A stretch of 64,000 nt of DNA from Bacteroidota bacterium (GTDB lineage: Bacteria > Bacteroidota > Bacteroidia > Chitinophagales > Chitinophagaceae). The position numbers and the translations under genes were made by a program. Shown piece after piece: positions 9,978 through 19,461 of this stretch. The DNA lies in contig JADJZY010000002.1 of the NCBI GenBank assembly GCA_016715505.1, positions 1 through 64,000 on the forward strand, in the 5' to 3' direction. The notes under the pieces are model-generated. The model was given only the letters and a program-made list of their open reading frames with translations. It searched no databases and was not told the DNA's origin. Positions within the stretch are counted from its first letter, which is position 1, and the number at the start of each line of letters is the position of its first letter.

Positions 9978-10877
9978 TCATGCCACTTTTTTAGCATATG
10001 ATTTATATTTTTGTTTGTTGTATTCTTTATGTACTTGTTCGGGTGTCTTCAAATCTAAACTCCAATGTAGTCGTTGATGGTTGTATATGGCTATAGCTTC
10101 TGCAACCATTTTTTTTGCAATGCTTATATTGGGTATTGTTCTTTTTAACCCGAATTCATATTTCAAGATGCCATTTATGCGTTCTGCAATAGCATTTTCA
10201 TACGGATCATACTTTTGTGTTGTGCTGAGTAAGAATCCTTTTTGTTTCGCAAAGTCTGTAAAGTCCGGGCAACAATATTGAATGCCTCTGTCACTATGAT
10301 GGATGATATTGCTATTATTATGCATGGTGTTTTTGTACGCCATTTTCAAAGCGTCTTTTACCAGGCTTACCTTCATATTGTCTTGTAAATTCCAACCCAT
10401 TATTTTCTTTGAATAAGCATCAGTGACAAGGGCTAAATACGCATGCTTATTTTCTATGCTGATATAGGTTATATCACTCACAAAGGCTTGTTCACTGTGG
10501 GTTATATCCAATTCTTTAAGCAAATTAGGAGATGTATAAAAATAATGTTTAGAGTCTGTAGTGATAAAAAATCGTTTGGTTCGCTTCACCAACATTCCTT
10601 GCTTTCTGAGCAGAGTAAACAAGGCATCTCTGCCAACTTTGATGCCTTGCTTGAGGAACTCGTCCTTGAGATCTTGCTGAAGTTTTCGTGTACCCATACG
10701 AACCTGCTTTTTCCGTTTCTCATTGACTAGATTAATAACTTTTGCTTCCATGCTTGCTTGTTTGTTATCCGTATTTTGTCGTTTGTAATAGGCTTGCTTT
10801 GTAATCCCGAGTGCTTGATAGATCCATTTTACTTTGAAAGTTTTTTCTTCTTTCTGGCTATCTCGTTTGCTAAGCAC
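9978..10877 (-). CDS. IS3-family transposase OrfB (integrase core, DDE)
   Basis: This is the catalytic half of an IS3-type transposase, 299 residues. An N-terminal HTH_21-like segment (GITKQAYYKRQ ... TRKLQQDLKDEF) precedes an rve integrase core. The expected acidic residues are visible: D in FVSDITYISIENK, D in IIHHSDRGIQYCC, and E in YENAIAERINGILKYE, followed by the family-typical YNHQRLHWSLDLKTPEQVH. It overlaps orfA by 49 nt in the -1 frame. The overlap contains an A-rich AAGAAGAAAAAAC string where a programmed -1 shift could give the OrfAB fusion. The full-length, uninterrupted frame suggests an active element. Confidence 0.95.
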   Translation of the reverse strand: MLSKRDSQKEEKTFKVKWIYQALGITKQAYYKRQNTDNKQASMEAKVINLVNEKRKKQVRMGTRKLQQDLKDEFLKQGIKVGRDALFTLLRKQGMLVKRTKRFFITTDSKHYFYTSPNLLKELDITHSEQAFVSDITYISIENKHAYLALVTDAYSKKIMGWNLQDNMKVSLVKDALKMAYKNTMHNNSNIIHHSDRGIQYCCPDFTDFAKQKGFLLSTTQKYDPYENAIAERINGILKYEFGLKRTIPNISIAKKMVAEAIAIYNHQRLHWSLDLKTPEQVHKEYNKQKYKSYAKKVA

Positions 10878-11212
10878 TCGGGCAAATACTTTTTTGAAAG
10901 TTCATTGCCTGTTACTTTTTCAAACTCGACAATAATGTCTTGTTGAAAATCTTTGATACTTTCCAGTTCTTCAATCTTTTCTTTCAGCTTTCGAATCTCA
11001 TCGTTCTTACTAACTGACTTTTTTTGTGACGTGTAATTGCTTAATTTTTTCATCCAGTAATCAATTGTACTCCTCGAAATATTATATTTTTTGGAAGCGT
11101 AATTTAAAGAAATTAATCCGTTTGAAATTTCGTCAATCACGGAAAGTTTGAAATCAAAGCTAACTTCTTTGCCTGATCTTTTTCGGCAGGTTTTTGTTTT
11201 CGTCGGTGCCAT
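10829..11212 (-). CDS. IS3-family transposase OrfA (helix-turn-helix)
   Basis: 127 residues. The N-terminal part is rich in Lys/Arg and holds a helix-turn-helix (VIDEISNGLISLNYASKKYNISRSTIDYWMKKL) that binds the terminal repeats. The C-terminal half is a predicted coiled coil (DEIRKLKEKIEELESIKDFQQDIIVEFEK) as in IS3 OrfA proteins, used for multimerisation. The gene starts 27 bp inside the right inverted repeat and overlaps orfB in the -1 frame, the usual IS3 arrangement. Confidence 0.92.
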   Translation of the reverse strand: MAPTKTKTCRKRSGKEVSFDFKLSVIDEISNGLISLNYASKKYNISRSTIDYWMKKLSNYTSQKKSVSKNDEIRKLKEKIEELESIKDFQQDIIVEFEKVTGNELSKKYLPECLANEIARKKKKLSK

Positions 11213-11238
11213 AGTTTACTAAAAGTGTTTAATTTTTA

Positions 11239-11256
11239 GTCAACCTATTTCAGGAC
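11239..11256. repeat. Right terminal inverted repeat of the IS3-family element
   Basis: 18 bp, perfect complement of 9752-9769. It lies just upstream of orfA, so the transposase promoter must overlap or adjoin it. Confidence 0.9.
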
Positions 11257-11257
11257 G

Positions 11258-13144
11258 CGACAATGATGGCTTGTTGACTAAATATGATTCTTCAGGCATA
11301 TTAACCTGGATGCTAAATTTCAAACGCTGGATCCAAATGGCCATGAAGCTGCTGTTTCGATTCGATTAAATGATACATTGGATTTGCATTGCGCACTTCG
11401 CCCATATAGAGGTACCTATGTGTTTAATAATAGCGGTATTCACTTTGGAACTACTGTAATAAGTGGTTTTTCCATGCCCAGTAATTTTGGATATGCCCAA
11501 ATTCAAAAAGTAGTCAACGATCCAACAAGCAATCAAATCATAAAAATCGGTAGTACTGATTTTGGGAATTTCACAAACAAGATACTCTATATCCAAAGAG
11601 GAGATAGTGTGGCGATTTTTCCGACAGGTGGAAATTATCTGGGATACGAAGGCGCCGTGGATTTGCAGGGAAATATTTATGTAGCTGGTAATATGCAAAC
11701 CCTTCAGGGTGGTTCAACGTTTTGCAGTTTGGCAAAATTAGATTCCAATTTGAACATGCTTTGGAATAAACAAATCGGAAGGGGTGATGAATATGGGTTT
11801 ACCCCTCAAGGTCTTCGAATCAATTCCATTCAAGTGGATGCCAATGGACAACTATTATTATGTGGTCGTTTTGCAGATTCGGTGGATATAGACATCTCTT
11901 CAAATATATACATGTTGAAATCCAATGGAGACATGGATGCTTTTGTGGCCAAATTCGATACTGCAGCCAATTTGATATGGGCGCATGCATTTGGTGGCGT
12001 CGACGATGATGTAGCTAATTCCATTACAACAGATTTGAATGGTAAATTATACGTGGGAGGAAATTTTGGATCATCCATTGATTTAGATCCAACTGACGGC
12101 ATTTCTTTTTTAATGAAAGGATGTTCCAATTCAAACTGGAATGGAAGTTTTATATCGAAGTTTAAACCTGATGGCACATTTTTAAAAGCAATGGGTGTTG
12201 GAAGTTACATTTCCGAATTACAATTTAAAGCGCCGAATCGAATCTATTCTTCGGGAAGCCCATTTGTACAAGTCTTTGAAATAGAAAATGATACCCTTCT
12301 TCAAAATGCCCTACAAATTTGTGCAGGAGACAGTGTGACTATTGGTAATTCTATTTATACACAAACAGGAGTCTATCATGATACGTTTTTTGTAAATCCA
12401 GGTGTTGATAGTATTGTGGTAACTCAATTAATCGTGAATCCTTTACCTGTCGTTATCGCTCATGCATCCGATACCATGTTATGTATAGGTGATCCGGTAA
12501 TTCTTTATGGCAGCGGTGCGGATAGTTTTAGCTGGAACAATTCTGTCACTGATAGTGTAGCTTTCTATCCAACCAATTCCACTGTGTATGTAGTCGCCGG
12601 AACAGACGTAAACGGTTGCAAAAGTCAGGATAGTATAGTATTTACTCATCATATTCCATTTCCTGATTTGATATTTTCGGGAGATACTTTGTATTGTACA
12701 AATGTCAGTGCGATAAATTATTATTGGTTTAAAGATTCGACAGCAGTTGATTCGCTCAAGAATTATTATGTGGTTACACAGAATGGCAAGTATGCGGTAT
12801 TGGTGATTGATAGTAATGGCTGTGTAGGAGTGGATACCATTCAGGTCATTAATCTGTCAAACCAATCAATGTCTTCCAATGAATTATACCGGGTGTTTCC
12901 GAATCCTAATTCGGGAATGCTGACCCTTGAATTTGATGCCAATCAGTTGTGTGAATACGAAATAACAATGACAGATATGATTGGGAATGAGATTTTTTTC
13001 ATTCAAAAAAGAATTGACAGAATAGGCCGTCAGGTACTTAACTTCAATTTGGATGACTATCGTTTAAAGACGGGCTTATATCTGTTGATGTTTAAACGTG
13101 GTAGTCAAAGGAGTGTAGTTAAATTGGAATATCAACAAAACTAA
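11258..13144 (+). pseudogene. 3' part of the IS-split T9SS-sorted repeat protein
   Basis: This continues the protein begun at 8060. After the IS the frame reads DGLLTKYDSSGILTW, shifts near 11318, and runs openly from about 11320 to 13144. It holds more repeats (VDIDISSN, IDLDPTDG with FVAKFDTAANLIWAHAFGG). Two Ig/PKD-like segments follow (QICAGDSVTIGNSIY ... DTMLCIGDPVILYGSGADSFSW and DTLYCTNVSAINYYWF). The end is a clear type A sorting domain (YRVFPNPNSGMLTLEF ... GLYLLMFKRG). The product would be a large surface or secreted protein, possibly adhesive; that role is inference from the domain style only. Without the IS the two parts form one gene. Confidence 0.75.
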
Positions 13145-13231
13145 ATGCGATTCAATTTGGACTAGATCATGAAATTCCAATGTTACAGTAACCTTGCCAT
13201 AAATGAAATGCTGGATTCTATTGATAAAGCC

Positions 13232-13312
13232 TCAAGAACTTCTTTAATGGCATGAGATGTGAAAATCAAGGAAAAACTGTTAGCTTATTGAAGAGGTTTG
13301 GAAAATTATTGA
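13232..13312 (+). repeat. Left-half copy of the 19.6-kb inverted-repeat element, upstream of parD
   Basis: About 60 bp align with 19735-19800, including a perfect 14-mer AGCTTATTGAAGAG (13282-13295 and 19772-19785) and flanking matches such as GTGAAA-TCAAG and GAAAATT. The match stops shortly before the parD promoter region. Confidence 0.6.
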
Positions 13313-13404
13313 TCATCTATATGAGTCTTAGGCACAAGCTCTATACGCATCCACTATTTTGAAAATATACCAATAAATGGTATTTTTGAAACAAACATTT
13401 AAAA

Positions 13405-13653
13405 ATGGCAAGAAATACATCAATATTACTTGGAGAATATTATGATAACTACATAAGTAAGCAGTTGAAAACAGGTCGTTTTGCTTCTGCAAGTGAACTA
13501 ATTAGAAATGCCTTGAGATTATTTGAAGAAAATGAAAGTGCAAGAAAGAACCTCATTAAAGAATTAAAAAAAGGAGAGCAATCCGGTATAGATAAAAATT
13601 TCAATCCAGAGACATTCCTATCCAACTTACATAAAAAGCATATTAATAAGTGA
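13405..13653 (+). CDS. parD: ParD-family type II antitoxin
   Basis: 82 residues. The N-terminal half is a ribbon-helix-helix DNA-binding domain (SILLGEYYDNYISKQLKTGRFASASELIRNALRLF), with the typical G-R-[FY]-x-[SN]-ASE turn of the ParD/CopG fold. The C-terminal half (ENESARKNLIKEL ... NFNPETFLSNLHKKH) is the toxin-wrapping tail. It normally neutralises ParE and represses its own promoter. The stop overlaps the toxin start by 4 nt, the usual coupled arrangement. Confidence 0.88.
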   Translation: MARNTSILLGEYYDNYISKQLKTGRFASASELIRNALRLFEENESARKNLIKELKKGEQSGIDKNFNPETFLSNLHKKHINK

Positions 13654-13898
13654 AGTATAATGTAAGTAAAGAAGCCTCGGCAGATCTCGAAAATATATGG
13701 TTATATACTTTTAAAAACTGGTCATTAGAACAAGCAGATAGATATGTACAGTTGATTCTTGATGAATTTAGTTATTTGTCCAAAGCTCCATATTCCGGAA
13801 AAGACAGAAATGATATCCGGGATGGATATAGAAGTTCAAAGCTAACAGCACCTACCCAAAAGGCGGGCTTTCTTCTCCGAATGAACATTGAAATGTAA
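13650..13898 (+). pseudogene. parE: ParE/RelE-family toxin, C-terminus replaced by repeat sequence
   Basis: The GTG start overlaps parD. Residues 1-63 are a normal ParE (YNVSKEASADLENIWLYTFKNWSLEQADRYVQLILDEFSYLS ... DIRDGYRSSK). The family then continues with a strand like HxIFYRI and a C-terminal RILHxxMD-type end. Here those ~30 residues are replaced by LTAPTQKAGFLLRMNIEM, which is translated from a palindromic repeat starting at about 13840. The last beta strands, part of the toxin core, are missing. The toxin is therefore probably inactive, leaving parD as an orphan antitoxin. ParE toxins act on DNA gyrase and RelE toxins on the ribosome; which applies here cannot be told. Confidence 0.75.
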
Positions 13899-13958
13899 AA
13901 GAAACTTCGATTTTTTAATTTAATTTCGTCTTCAAATTCCCGCCCTTCGGGTAGCTGC
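13840..13958. repeat. Palindromic repeat interrupting the parE 3' end
   Basis: GCACCTACCC (13848-13857) is a near-complement of GGGTAGCTGC (13949-13958), and inside it GGCGGG (13862-13867) complements CCCGCC (13939-13944). The pair would form a hairpin of about 110 nt with an AT-rich loop. Its left edge falls inside parE. From memory, strings such as CCCGCC...GGTAGCTGC recur in Bacteroidota intergenic regions. Confidence 0.6.
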
Positions 13959-13967
13959 AAACCGTTC

Positions 13968-14000
13968 ACTCCATTATTTAATGATATCAACTATTTTCAC
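13968..14000 (+). repeat. Right-half copy of the 19.6-kb inverted-repeat element, downstream of parDE
   Basis: A 12-mer TAATGATATCAA followed by a TA(C/T)TTTCAC block matches 19835-19856 almost exactly. Together with the left-half copy at 13232-13312 it brackets the parDE genes. Confidence 0.55.
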
Positions 14001-14015
14001 ATTATTTCGCCAGTC

Positions 14016-14794
14016 CTAAATATTGATATACCAGAGAATACGCTGTAAAAATTCACCCCATTGTTTCATGCTATCCCTCAGTTTGCCATCCAGAGCGGCA
14101 TACTTTACTTTTTCTCCTTTTGAAGGAGGAGTCATATCCTTTTCATTGGGTAAATATTGCTCAACTTTAGTCGCAAAATAGGTCGTATTGAGTCGTGGCA
14201 TAACAATGCCTAAAATCATACCAGGCAGGCCTGAAAAACTTTCCGGGCCTGAAGGTGTAACAATGGCATCTGTGTAAAAGCCACCACATAAATCGAGTCC
14301 ATGATAATGGTTTCTGCACGTCGACAATTGTATCCGGCTATTTTCCGGAATTCTTCAGTGATCTTCCATTTAAATTGTGGTATGCTGTCCTGAATAAGGT
14401 AAGTTTTTTCGAACACAAATTTTTCACTCACACCCTTCGAGGTACTAAAATCCTTAAAAATGATATTTCGGTCGGCTGGAATATTTCCCATCATCATCTT
14501 GCTTTCAGACAAACCGTCTTTGGCGAGTTTGTACAAACTCTGTTCATTATTAAAAAAGAGTTCAAAGATGTCAATCTTGTATTTGGGTATTTGTTTTTTT
14601 ACCTGATCCAACATGCCGGAGTTGGGCTGATTTTTCATCATCTCCTCCATTTGTTTATGCACATTGTTTTTGCGTTCAAAGGTTATTTTCCCTTTGAAAG
14701 AAATAGGCGGAGGGTCACCGGCTTTTGTTTGCGCAGTCAGACTAATACGACTAAAGCAAAGAAAAATGAATGCGACTGATAAAAACTTCTTCAT
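14016..14794 (-). CDS. GLPGLI family secreted protein (frameshifted)
   Basis: The signal peptide MKKFLSVAFIFLCFSRISLTAQ is followed by about 235 residues. The family-defining motif reads SGLPGMILGI, preceded by FYTDAIVTPSGPESF. One T is missing in a T run near 14276, so GCTTTTACACAG should read F-Y-T-D. Before this the frame ends in an unrelated tail; after it the reading continues to the TAA at 14016. GLPGLI proteins are periplasmic or outer-membrane-associated proteins of unknown function, typically encoded beside a carboxypeptidase-regulatory-like outer-membrane barrel, exactly as here (next gene upstream, 36 bp apart, same strand). The pair probably forms one operon and one functional unit. 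Confidence 0.85.
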
Positions 14795-14830
14795 GATATA
14801 TGTTCAAATAATATTTAGATTGTTGTAAAA

Positions 14831-17683
14831 TTATCTTCTGCGTGGTCCACCGCCTCTGCGTGGTCCGCCACCATGCGTTCTCATTTTCGGGCCGCCGGTT
14901 GATGCATTAGCCATGGGGCCGGTATTAAAATTCCAAATCATTGATACCATCCAATAACGACCTAAGGTCATAAAATTTCGTTCGGTATTAAAGTTATTGG
15001 TTGAATTACGCTCGTACCCTTTGTTCTGATTCAACATGTCATTGATGGTAAATCTCCATTCCAGATTTTTCTTGGGTAATACTTTATATCCAACATATGC
15101 ATTCCACAAAAAGCGATTGAATGGATTGGCATAAGGGCCTACAGGCGGATTGTACTGATAATCAAAATCTGTTCCGACCTCACTGTTTTTGATTGGGTAA
15201 ACCACCACGGAAGCAGTTGGGTTCAATGAAAAGAAGGTGATGTTTCGGCCCGGTAAAAGCGTATTGTTTGATTGGCTGTAAATCAAGCCCAAATCCATGC
15301 TGGCATAGATCTTATCTTCTTTGTTGTATGCCAAACCAGGTGTCAGGGTAATGGAGGTGGAATTACTTCTTCCTTTTTCATTGTTGACGATGTTTGGCGT
15401 TCTTGCCAGGCTACCTGACATGTTTAATTTCCCTTCCAATTCCGTTTTAGGAATCTTGGCATTTATTCCTCCCCACAATGAAGCCGTATAACCTCCATTC
15501 AAATTCACATATTGATTAATCGTTCTTCCTAATTCATCAAAGGTGCGATTTAGAGAAATATTGTTATAATTATTGGTGAGGAAAATACCGGCGTATAAAC
15601 TTCTGGCTGTAAGTACTTTATAGTTGAAGTAGTTCACATTAAATACCTGATTATATCCAATTTTTAAATCTGGATTCCCTACATAAATTTCGAGCGGGTT
15701 ACTGTTGTCTTGAACCGGTTGTAATTGCTGAATACTAGGTTGTCGGGTAGAGCCATTATAGGTAAATGTAAATCTGCTGAATTGTGAGAACTTGTAATTG
15801 AATCGCAAAGTCGGGAAAAGATTGACTCTGTTATAATCGTAATTGAGGTTACGCACTAAATCGTCCTGATGAAACATGGAATACCTCACTCTTGTACCTG
15901 CCGTGATATTGTATTTCTTTTCATTGAATTTAATTTCTGCACCAACAGTATGACCATAAATTTCGGAATCAAAATCACTGCTCAGCGAGTCAATACGTTG
16001 CGTATATTCTGCATATCCATTGGTTTTTACCAGGGTTGTTTTTTTGGTTCGGGTAATGTCTGATGAATAAGCATAAGATGTTTTAAGGAGAAATTTTTTT
16101 CCAAGAGGTTCTGTGTAGGTTAATTCTGCATTGAGGTTATGTCCTAGTTGACTTTGTTCTTTTTTCTGGTCCAATAATTCATTGATGCCTAAGCCTCCGG
16201 CAAAAAAGGAATTAATACCATTTAAAAAACCCGTTGCATTGTTATCTGTATTGGTATAATAACTACTCAATGAAAGGGTACGTCCTTTTTTCTTTAAACG
16301 CCTGTTGATGGTGAGTCGATTTGTGACACGTGCCGTTTTAGAATTACTTTCGTTGTTTCGGATGCTGCGATTGATGGGTGCATCGTCGGCAGTTTGATTG
16401 ATGGTATTGTTTTCGGTATTGTTCTCATCAAAACCAATACGAGCATTTAAGTTGTAAATAATACTCAGGCTGCTATCCGGATTAAATTCATAACGTCCAC
16501 TCAGTCGGTGGGTATTTCTGCTCGAAAATGACGAATTGGTATCACGGGTGAAATATTGGTTGTTCGGCAACAAATTTTCTGTGAAGGAGTTTTCTCTTTT
16601 ACTTCGATTAATTCGTCCGAATGAATAATTGGCATTGACATGATGTTCTCCTTCATTCCACTTATTGGCATAGTGCGCCCCGCCGGTCCATGCTTTGGTA
16701 ATACCTTCTTGTTGCGCATTTCGTCCACCAAAATCCTGTCCATCTTCGTTGTCGGCATCAAAGTTCCACATAAAACCACCATCTTCATCAAAACTCATAT
16801 TGCCCCCATCCCCGGTATATTTATTTCTATCTTCCCATCCTAGTCCGGTTTTGCCATTGCTGCTCATCAAACCATAAACACTCATTTGTCGTTTGTTTTT
16901 AAAGCTATTAATCATGGCCTGATTTTGCCAGCGATCTTCAAGTCCTCCGCCTAATTCAATTTTCCCGAATTCGCCGCGGTTCATATCCTTTTTTAATTTC
17001 AGGTTGATGGTCTTTTCTTCTTGCCCGTCATCAAAACCGGTAAACTGAGCCTGATCGCTTTTTTTATCAAAAACCTGTACTTTTTCTACCACTGCCGATT
17101 GAATATTTTGAGTGGCTACCGTTGGATCATCTCCAAAAAATTCCTCTCCATCCACCAATACTTTTTCAACCTTTTCACCCATGGCGGTAATTTCTCCTTT
17201 TTTGTTCACCTGAATACCCGGTAGCACTTTTAACAGATCTTCTACCATGGCACCTTGTTTTACTTTAAAACTATCCGCCAGAAATTCGAGGGTATCTCCT
17301 TTTATTTTTATACCGGCCTGATTTTTAATCACAATTTCACGAAGCATTTGTCCGCGCTGATAAAGGTTATACTGTCCCAGGTCTTTTTTGCTTTCACCTT
17401 CTTTTAATTCCAAATCATCTACAAAGTCAACAAATGAGCTATGTGCGATAAGTAGGATATAACTATCCGGCTTGATTTTGCTGAATTGGAAATTACCTTG
17501 TTGGTCGGTGCGCAAACTTTTTACCAAAATGGAATCTGCTTTGCGAATCAGGGAAACGGATGCGAAAACAACCGGTTTAACATTCAAGGTGTCATATACT
17601 TTTCCTTCGATCGTTCCGGATTGTGAAAAACCGATGAGCGGAAAGAGCAAAAGAATGAGGAGTCTGTAAATTTTGGTGGCCAT
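14831..17683 (-). CDS. TonB-dependent-receptor-like outer-membrane barrel with CarboxypepD_reg N-domain
   Basis: 950 residues. The N-terminal signal peptide (LILLLFPLIGFSQSG) is followed by a carboxypeptidase-regulatory-like beta-sandwich (GTIEGKVYDTLNVKPVVFASVSL ... LRTDQQGNFQFSKIKPDSYILLI, ~20-105). A plug-like domain comes next (VEDLLKVLPGIQVNKKGEITAMGEKVEKVLVDGEEFFGDDP, ~145-190), then a 22-strand-type barrel of the OMP_b-brl_3 kind. The C-terminus is Gly/Arg-rich (GGGPRRGGGPRRR) and not the usual aromatic end. It sits directly upstream of the GLPGLI gene on the same strand. Substrate is unknown; a role in outer-membrane transport or assembly is inferred from family only. The frame is intact over 2.85 kb. 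Confidence 0.88.
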   Translation of the reverse strand: MATKIYRLLILLLFPLIGFSQSGTIEGKVYDTLNVKPVVFASVSLIRKADSILVKSLRTDQQGNFQFSKIKPDSYILLIAHSSFVDFVDDLELKEGESKKDLGQYNLYQRGQMLREIVIKNQAGIKIKGDTLEFLADSFKVKQGAMVEDLLKVLPGIQVNKKGEITAMGEKVEKVLVDGEEFFGDDPTVATQNIQSAVVEKVQVFDKKSDQAQFTGFDDGQEEKTINLKLKKDMNRGEFGKIELGGGLEDRWQNQAMINSFKNKRQMSVYGLMSSNGKTGLGWEDRNKYTGDGGNMSFDEDGGFMWNFDADNEDGQDFGGRNAQQEGITKAWTGGAHYANKWNEGEHHVNANYSFGRINRSKRENSFTENLLPNNQYFTRDTNSSFSSRNTHRLSGRYEFNPDSSLSIIYNLNARIGFDENNTENNTINQTADDAPINRSIRNNESNSKTARVTNRLTINRRLKKKGRTLSLSSYYTNTDNNATGFLNGINSFFAGGLGINELLDQKKEQSQLGHNLNAELTYTEPLGKKFLLKTSYAYSSDITRTKKTTLVKTNGYAEYTQRIDSLSSDFDSEIYGHTVGAEIKFNEKKYNITAGTRVRYSMFHQDDLVRNLNYDYNRVNLFPTLRFNYKFSQFSRFTFTYNGSTRQPSIQQLQPVQDNSNPLEIYVGNPDLKIGYNQVFNVNYFNYKVLTARSLYAGIFLTNNYNNISLNRTFDELGRTINQYVNLNGGYTASLWGGINAKIPKTELEGKLNMSGSLARTPNIVNNEKGRSNSTSITLTPGLAYNKEDKIYASMDLGLIYSQSNNTLLPGRNITFFSLNPTASVVVYPIKNSEVGTDFDYQYNPPVGPYANPFNRFLWNAYVGYKVLPKKNLEWRFTINDMLNQNKGYERNSTNNFNTERNFMTLGRYWMVSMIWNFNTGPMANASTGGPKMRTHGGGPRRGGGPRRR

Positions 17684-17807
17684 AGCTAAAAATGAATCAT
17701 CAAATGTAGATGAAATTGTGCTTTCTGTCCTTGAAGCACCGATGAAATAGGTTAAGAGGTTTCATAAAATGACCAGTGGTCAATGCCGCCTGAATAATGT
17801 ATCCGGA

Positions 17808-19120
17808 TTAGGCAAACTGATGGGTTTCAGCGATGGCATCTCTTAATTTAGCCGGAATGCTGTTTTGGTCTGCATATTTTTTCCATTCACGAATGATCTC
17901 GCTGATTTCCTGAATGATTTCTTTGGGTTTCATTTTTTGGGTTCGGATACTGTTTCCAACCTGAATGAGGTCATCAGTCGTAATTTGTTGTCGTTTGCCA
18001 TTCACGCTCAATGCATGCTGACTCACCCATCGATGTTTTGGTTGATAGGCATGGCAAATATCATAGGCAGGGGCTAATTCCCATTGCCCGCCTTGTTTTA
18101 AACGAAAAGAAAAATTCTTGGTATGGTCATCGCAGTTTTTTGCCAACACATTAAATACCATTCGACGAAACATTTGTTCGGCATTGGGTAGGGTAGTCCT
18201 AACTCTCGCATGGTTTGAAAGAGTTGTTCATAACTATAATGTTCAATGAGGTTGTAATCGAAATGTTTGAGTGCACAAAATGTTTGAATATGGTGTTTGA
18301 TATCGCCATCTTCTCGATCAAATCGTTTGGTCATAAAATGTGCCCGGCCATTTTCTTCCAGCAAGCGACAGGGCATCATTTCTATCCCGCAGTCGATCGC
18401 CATCTGATAATAAGCCATTTCCACCCGGCCATAATCATGACTGTCTCCCAGCTGAATATCTCTGACTCCATCAAGTTTGATCAACCAATGTTCAAACCCT
18501 TTTGGTGCAAGGGCCTGACCGGACCGTACTTCGCCTGTTTTCTCATGATAAGCCACCACTGCTTTAGGGCGGGCGCCACCTGCAGAGGTACCGATGCGTA
18601 AAATTTCTGCCAAAGCCTGTTCCTCGCCTTCCTGAAGATTGGTTCTAAAACTTTGTTTTTGATTCAAAAGGCGATCAGCCATTTCTACCAGACTTTCTAT
18701 TTCAAGCCGGCGACTCTTTTTATTTTCTACCAATGCTCCCGGCTCAAATTCAAGCGCACCCATACCCCGGTTTCCCATAAAACATAGCATTTCCACCGGA
18801 TTCATACTATTGATGGGTCTCCCGTTTTGGGTGAGCCATATATTCATCAATTCATTGCCATAACGATCGGGTAATGCATCGGCCAATAAGCCTGGTAAGC
18901 CTTTAAAGGTGTCCAGCTCCGGGGTATTTTTTCTGCGTAATTCCGGAAACCTAAAAATATACTGGGTTGATGAAATCGGCAGGGTGAATGGCGCAATATC
19001 CCATTGCAGGGATTTAAAGGATCGGGTAAATTCGAACACGGCCAGATTGGCATTCTCATCCCAGGCTACGGCACCCACCAAATGCCCCCACATTTTTACT
19101 TCTGCGACTGTCATCACCAA
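17808..19120 (-). CDS. hipA: HipA-type serine/threonine kinase toxin (frameshifted)
   Basis: HipA kinases phosphorylate targets such as glutamyl-tRNA synthetase and cause dormancy unless bound by HipB. The N-terminal couple_hipA-like subdomain (KMWGHLVGAVAWDENANLAVFEF) is followed by GTSAGGARPKAVV (ATP-loop with the regulatory Ser), the catalytic loop NVLAKNCDDHTKNFSF and the metal-binding LAPAYDICHA. The frame breaks near 18192, where one C in the TACCCAATGCC string is missing (should read LPYPNAEQMFRRMVFNV). The two parts then join into about 437 residues, the normal HipA length. The gene overlaps hipB by 7 nt. If the frameshift were real the kinase would lack its catalytic loop. Confidence 0.9.
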
Positions 19121-19461
19121 TCTGTTTTTTGATCTTTTGTTCGTGATTTGCGTCCGGCCCGGAATCGCTGGGTTTTTTCCAATTTCGCCAAAGCAAGGGG
19201 GCTAAATTCTTGTTCAATCAGGAATACCTGCAAAATGGAAAGCTGATTTAATACCCGTAAAACCTGAATCAGGGAAGCAGTCGTTACTGTTTCGCCTTTC
19301 TCCAATAAACTCAATGTTGATCGACTGATTCCGGCTGACTGAGACACCTCATCCTGGGAGCGGTTTTGTTTTAAGCGGTGATGGCGCACAAATTTTCCAA
19401 TCATTTCAGCCAGACTTTGATCGGACATAGACAACCAATTATTGTATGATATTTCAGTCAT
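19114..19461 (-). CDS. hipB: HipB-like XRE-family antitoxin and repressor
   Basis: 115 residues. The helix-turn-helix of the XRE type spans about residues 20-75 (IGKFVRHHRLKQNRSQDEVSQSAGISRSTLSLLEKGETVT ... LIQVLRVLNQL). The C-terminal tail ends in a basic stretch (RFRAGRKSRTKD). It is encoded first in the hipBA pair, overlapping hipA, and should bind the kinase and repress the shared promoter. Three copies of TTGTATGA around its start are candidate operator sites. Confidence 0.88.
   Translation of the reverse strand: MTEISYNNWLSMSDQSLAEMIGKFVRHHRLKQNRSQDEVSQSAGISRSTLSLLEKGETVTTASLIQVLRVLNQLSILQVFLIEQEFSPLALAKLEKTQRFRAGRKSRTKDQKTDW

Larger units (their letters stand above)
9751..11257 (-). 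mobile_element. IS3-family insertion sequence
   Basis: A 1.5-kb element carries two overlapping transposase frames on the minus strand and is bounded by an 18-bp perfect inverted repeat: GTCCTGAAATAGGTTGAC (9752-9769) and its complement (11239-11256). The left end reads TGTCC, as expected for IS3-type ends; the right end has G where the matching A would be. I see no clear target duplication. It sits antisense within a T9SS repeat-protein gene, whose coding sequence resumes just beyond the right end, so it is a simple insertion and not a gene boundary. Both transposase frames are intact, which suggests recent arrival. Confidence 0.92.

Noticed and set aside
9740..11270. Target-site duplication of the IS
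   Set aside because: No identical 3-5 bp direct repeat flanks the terminal repeats; the nearest candidates differ.
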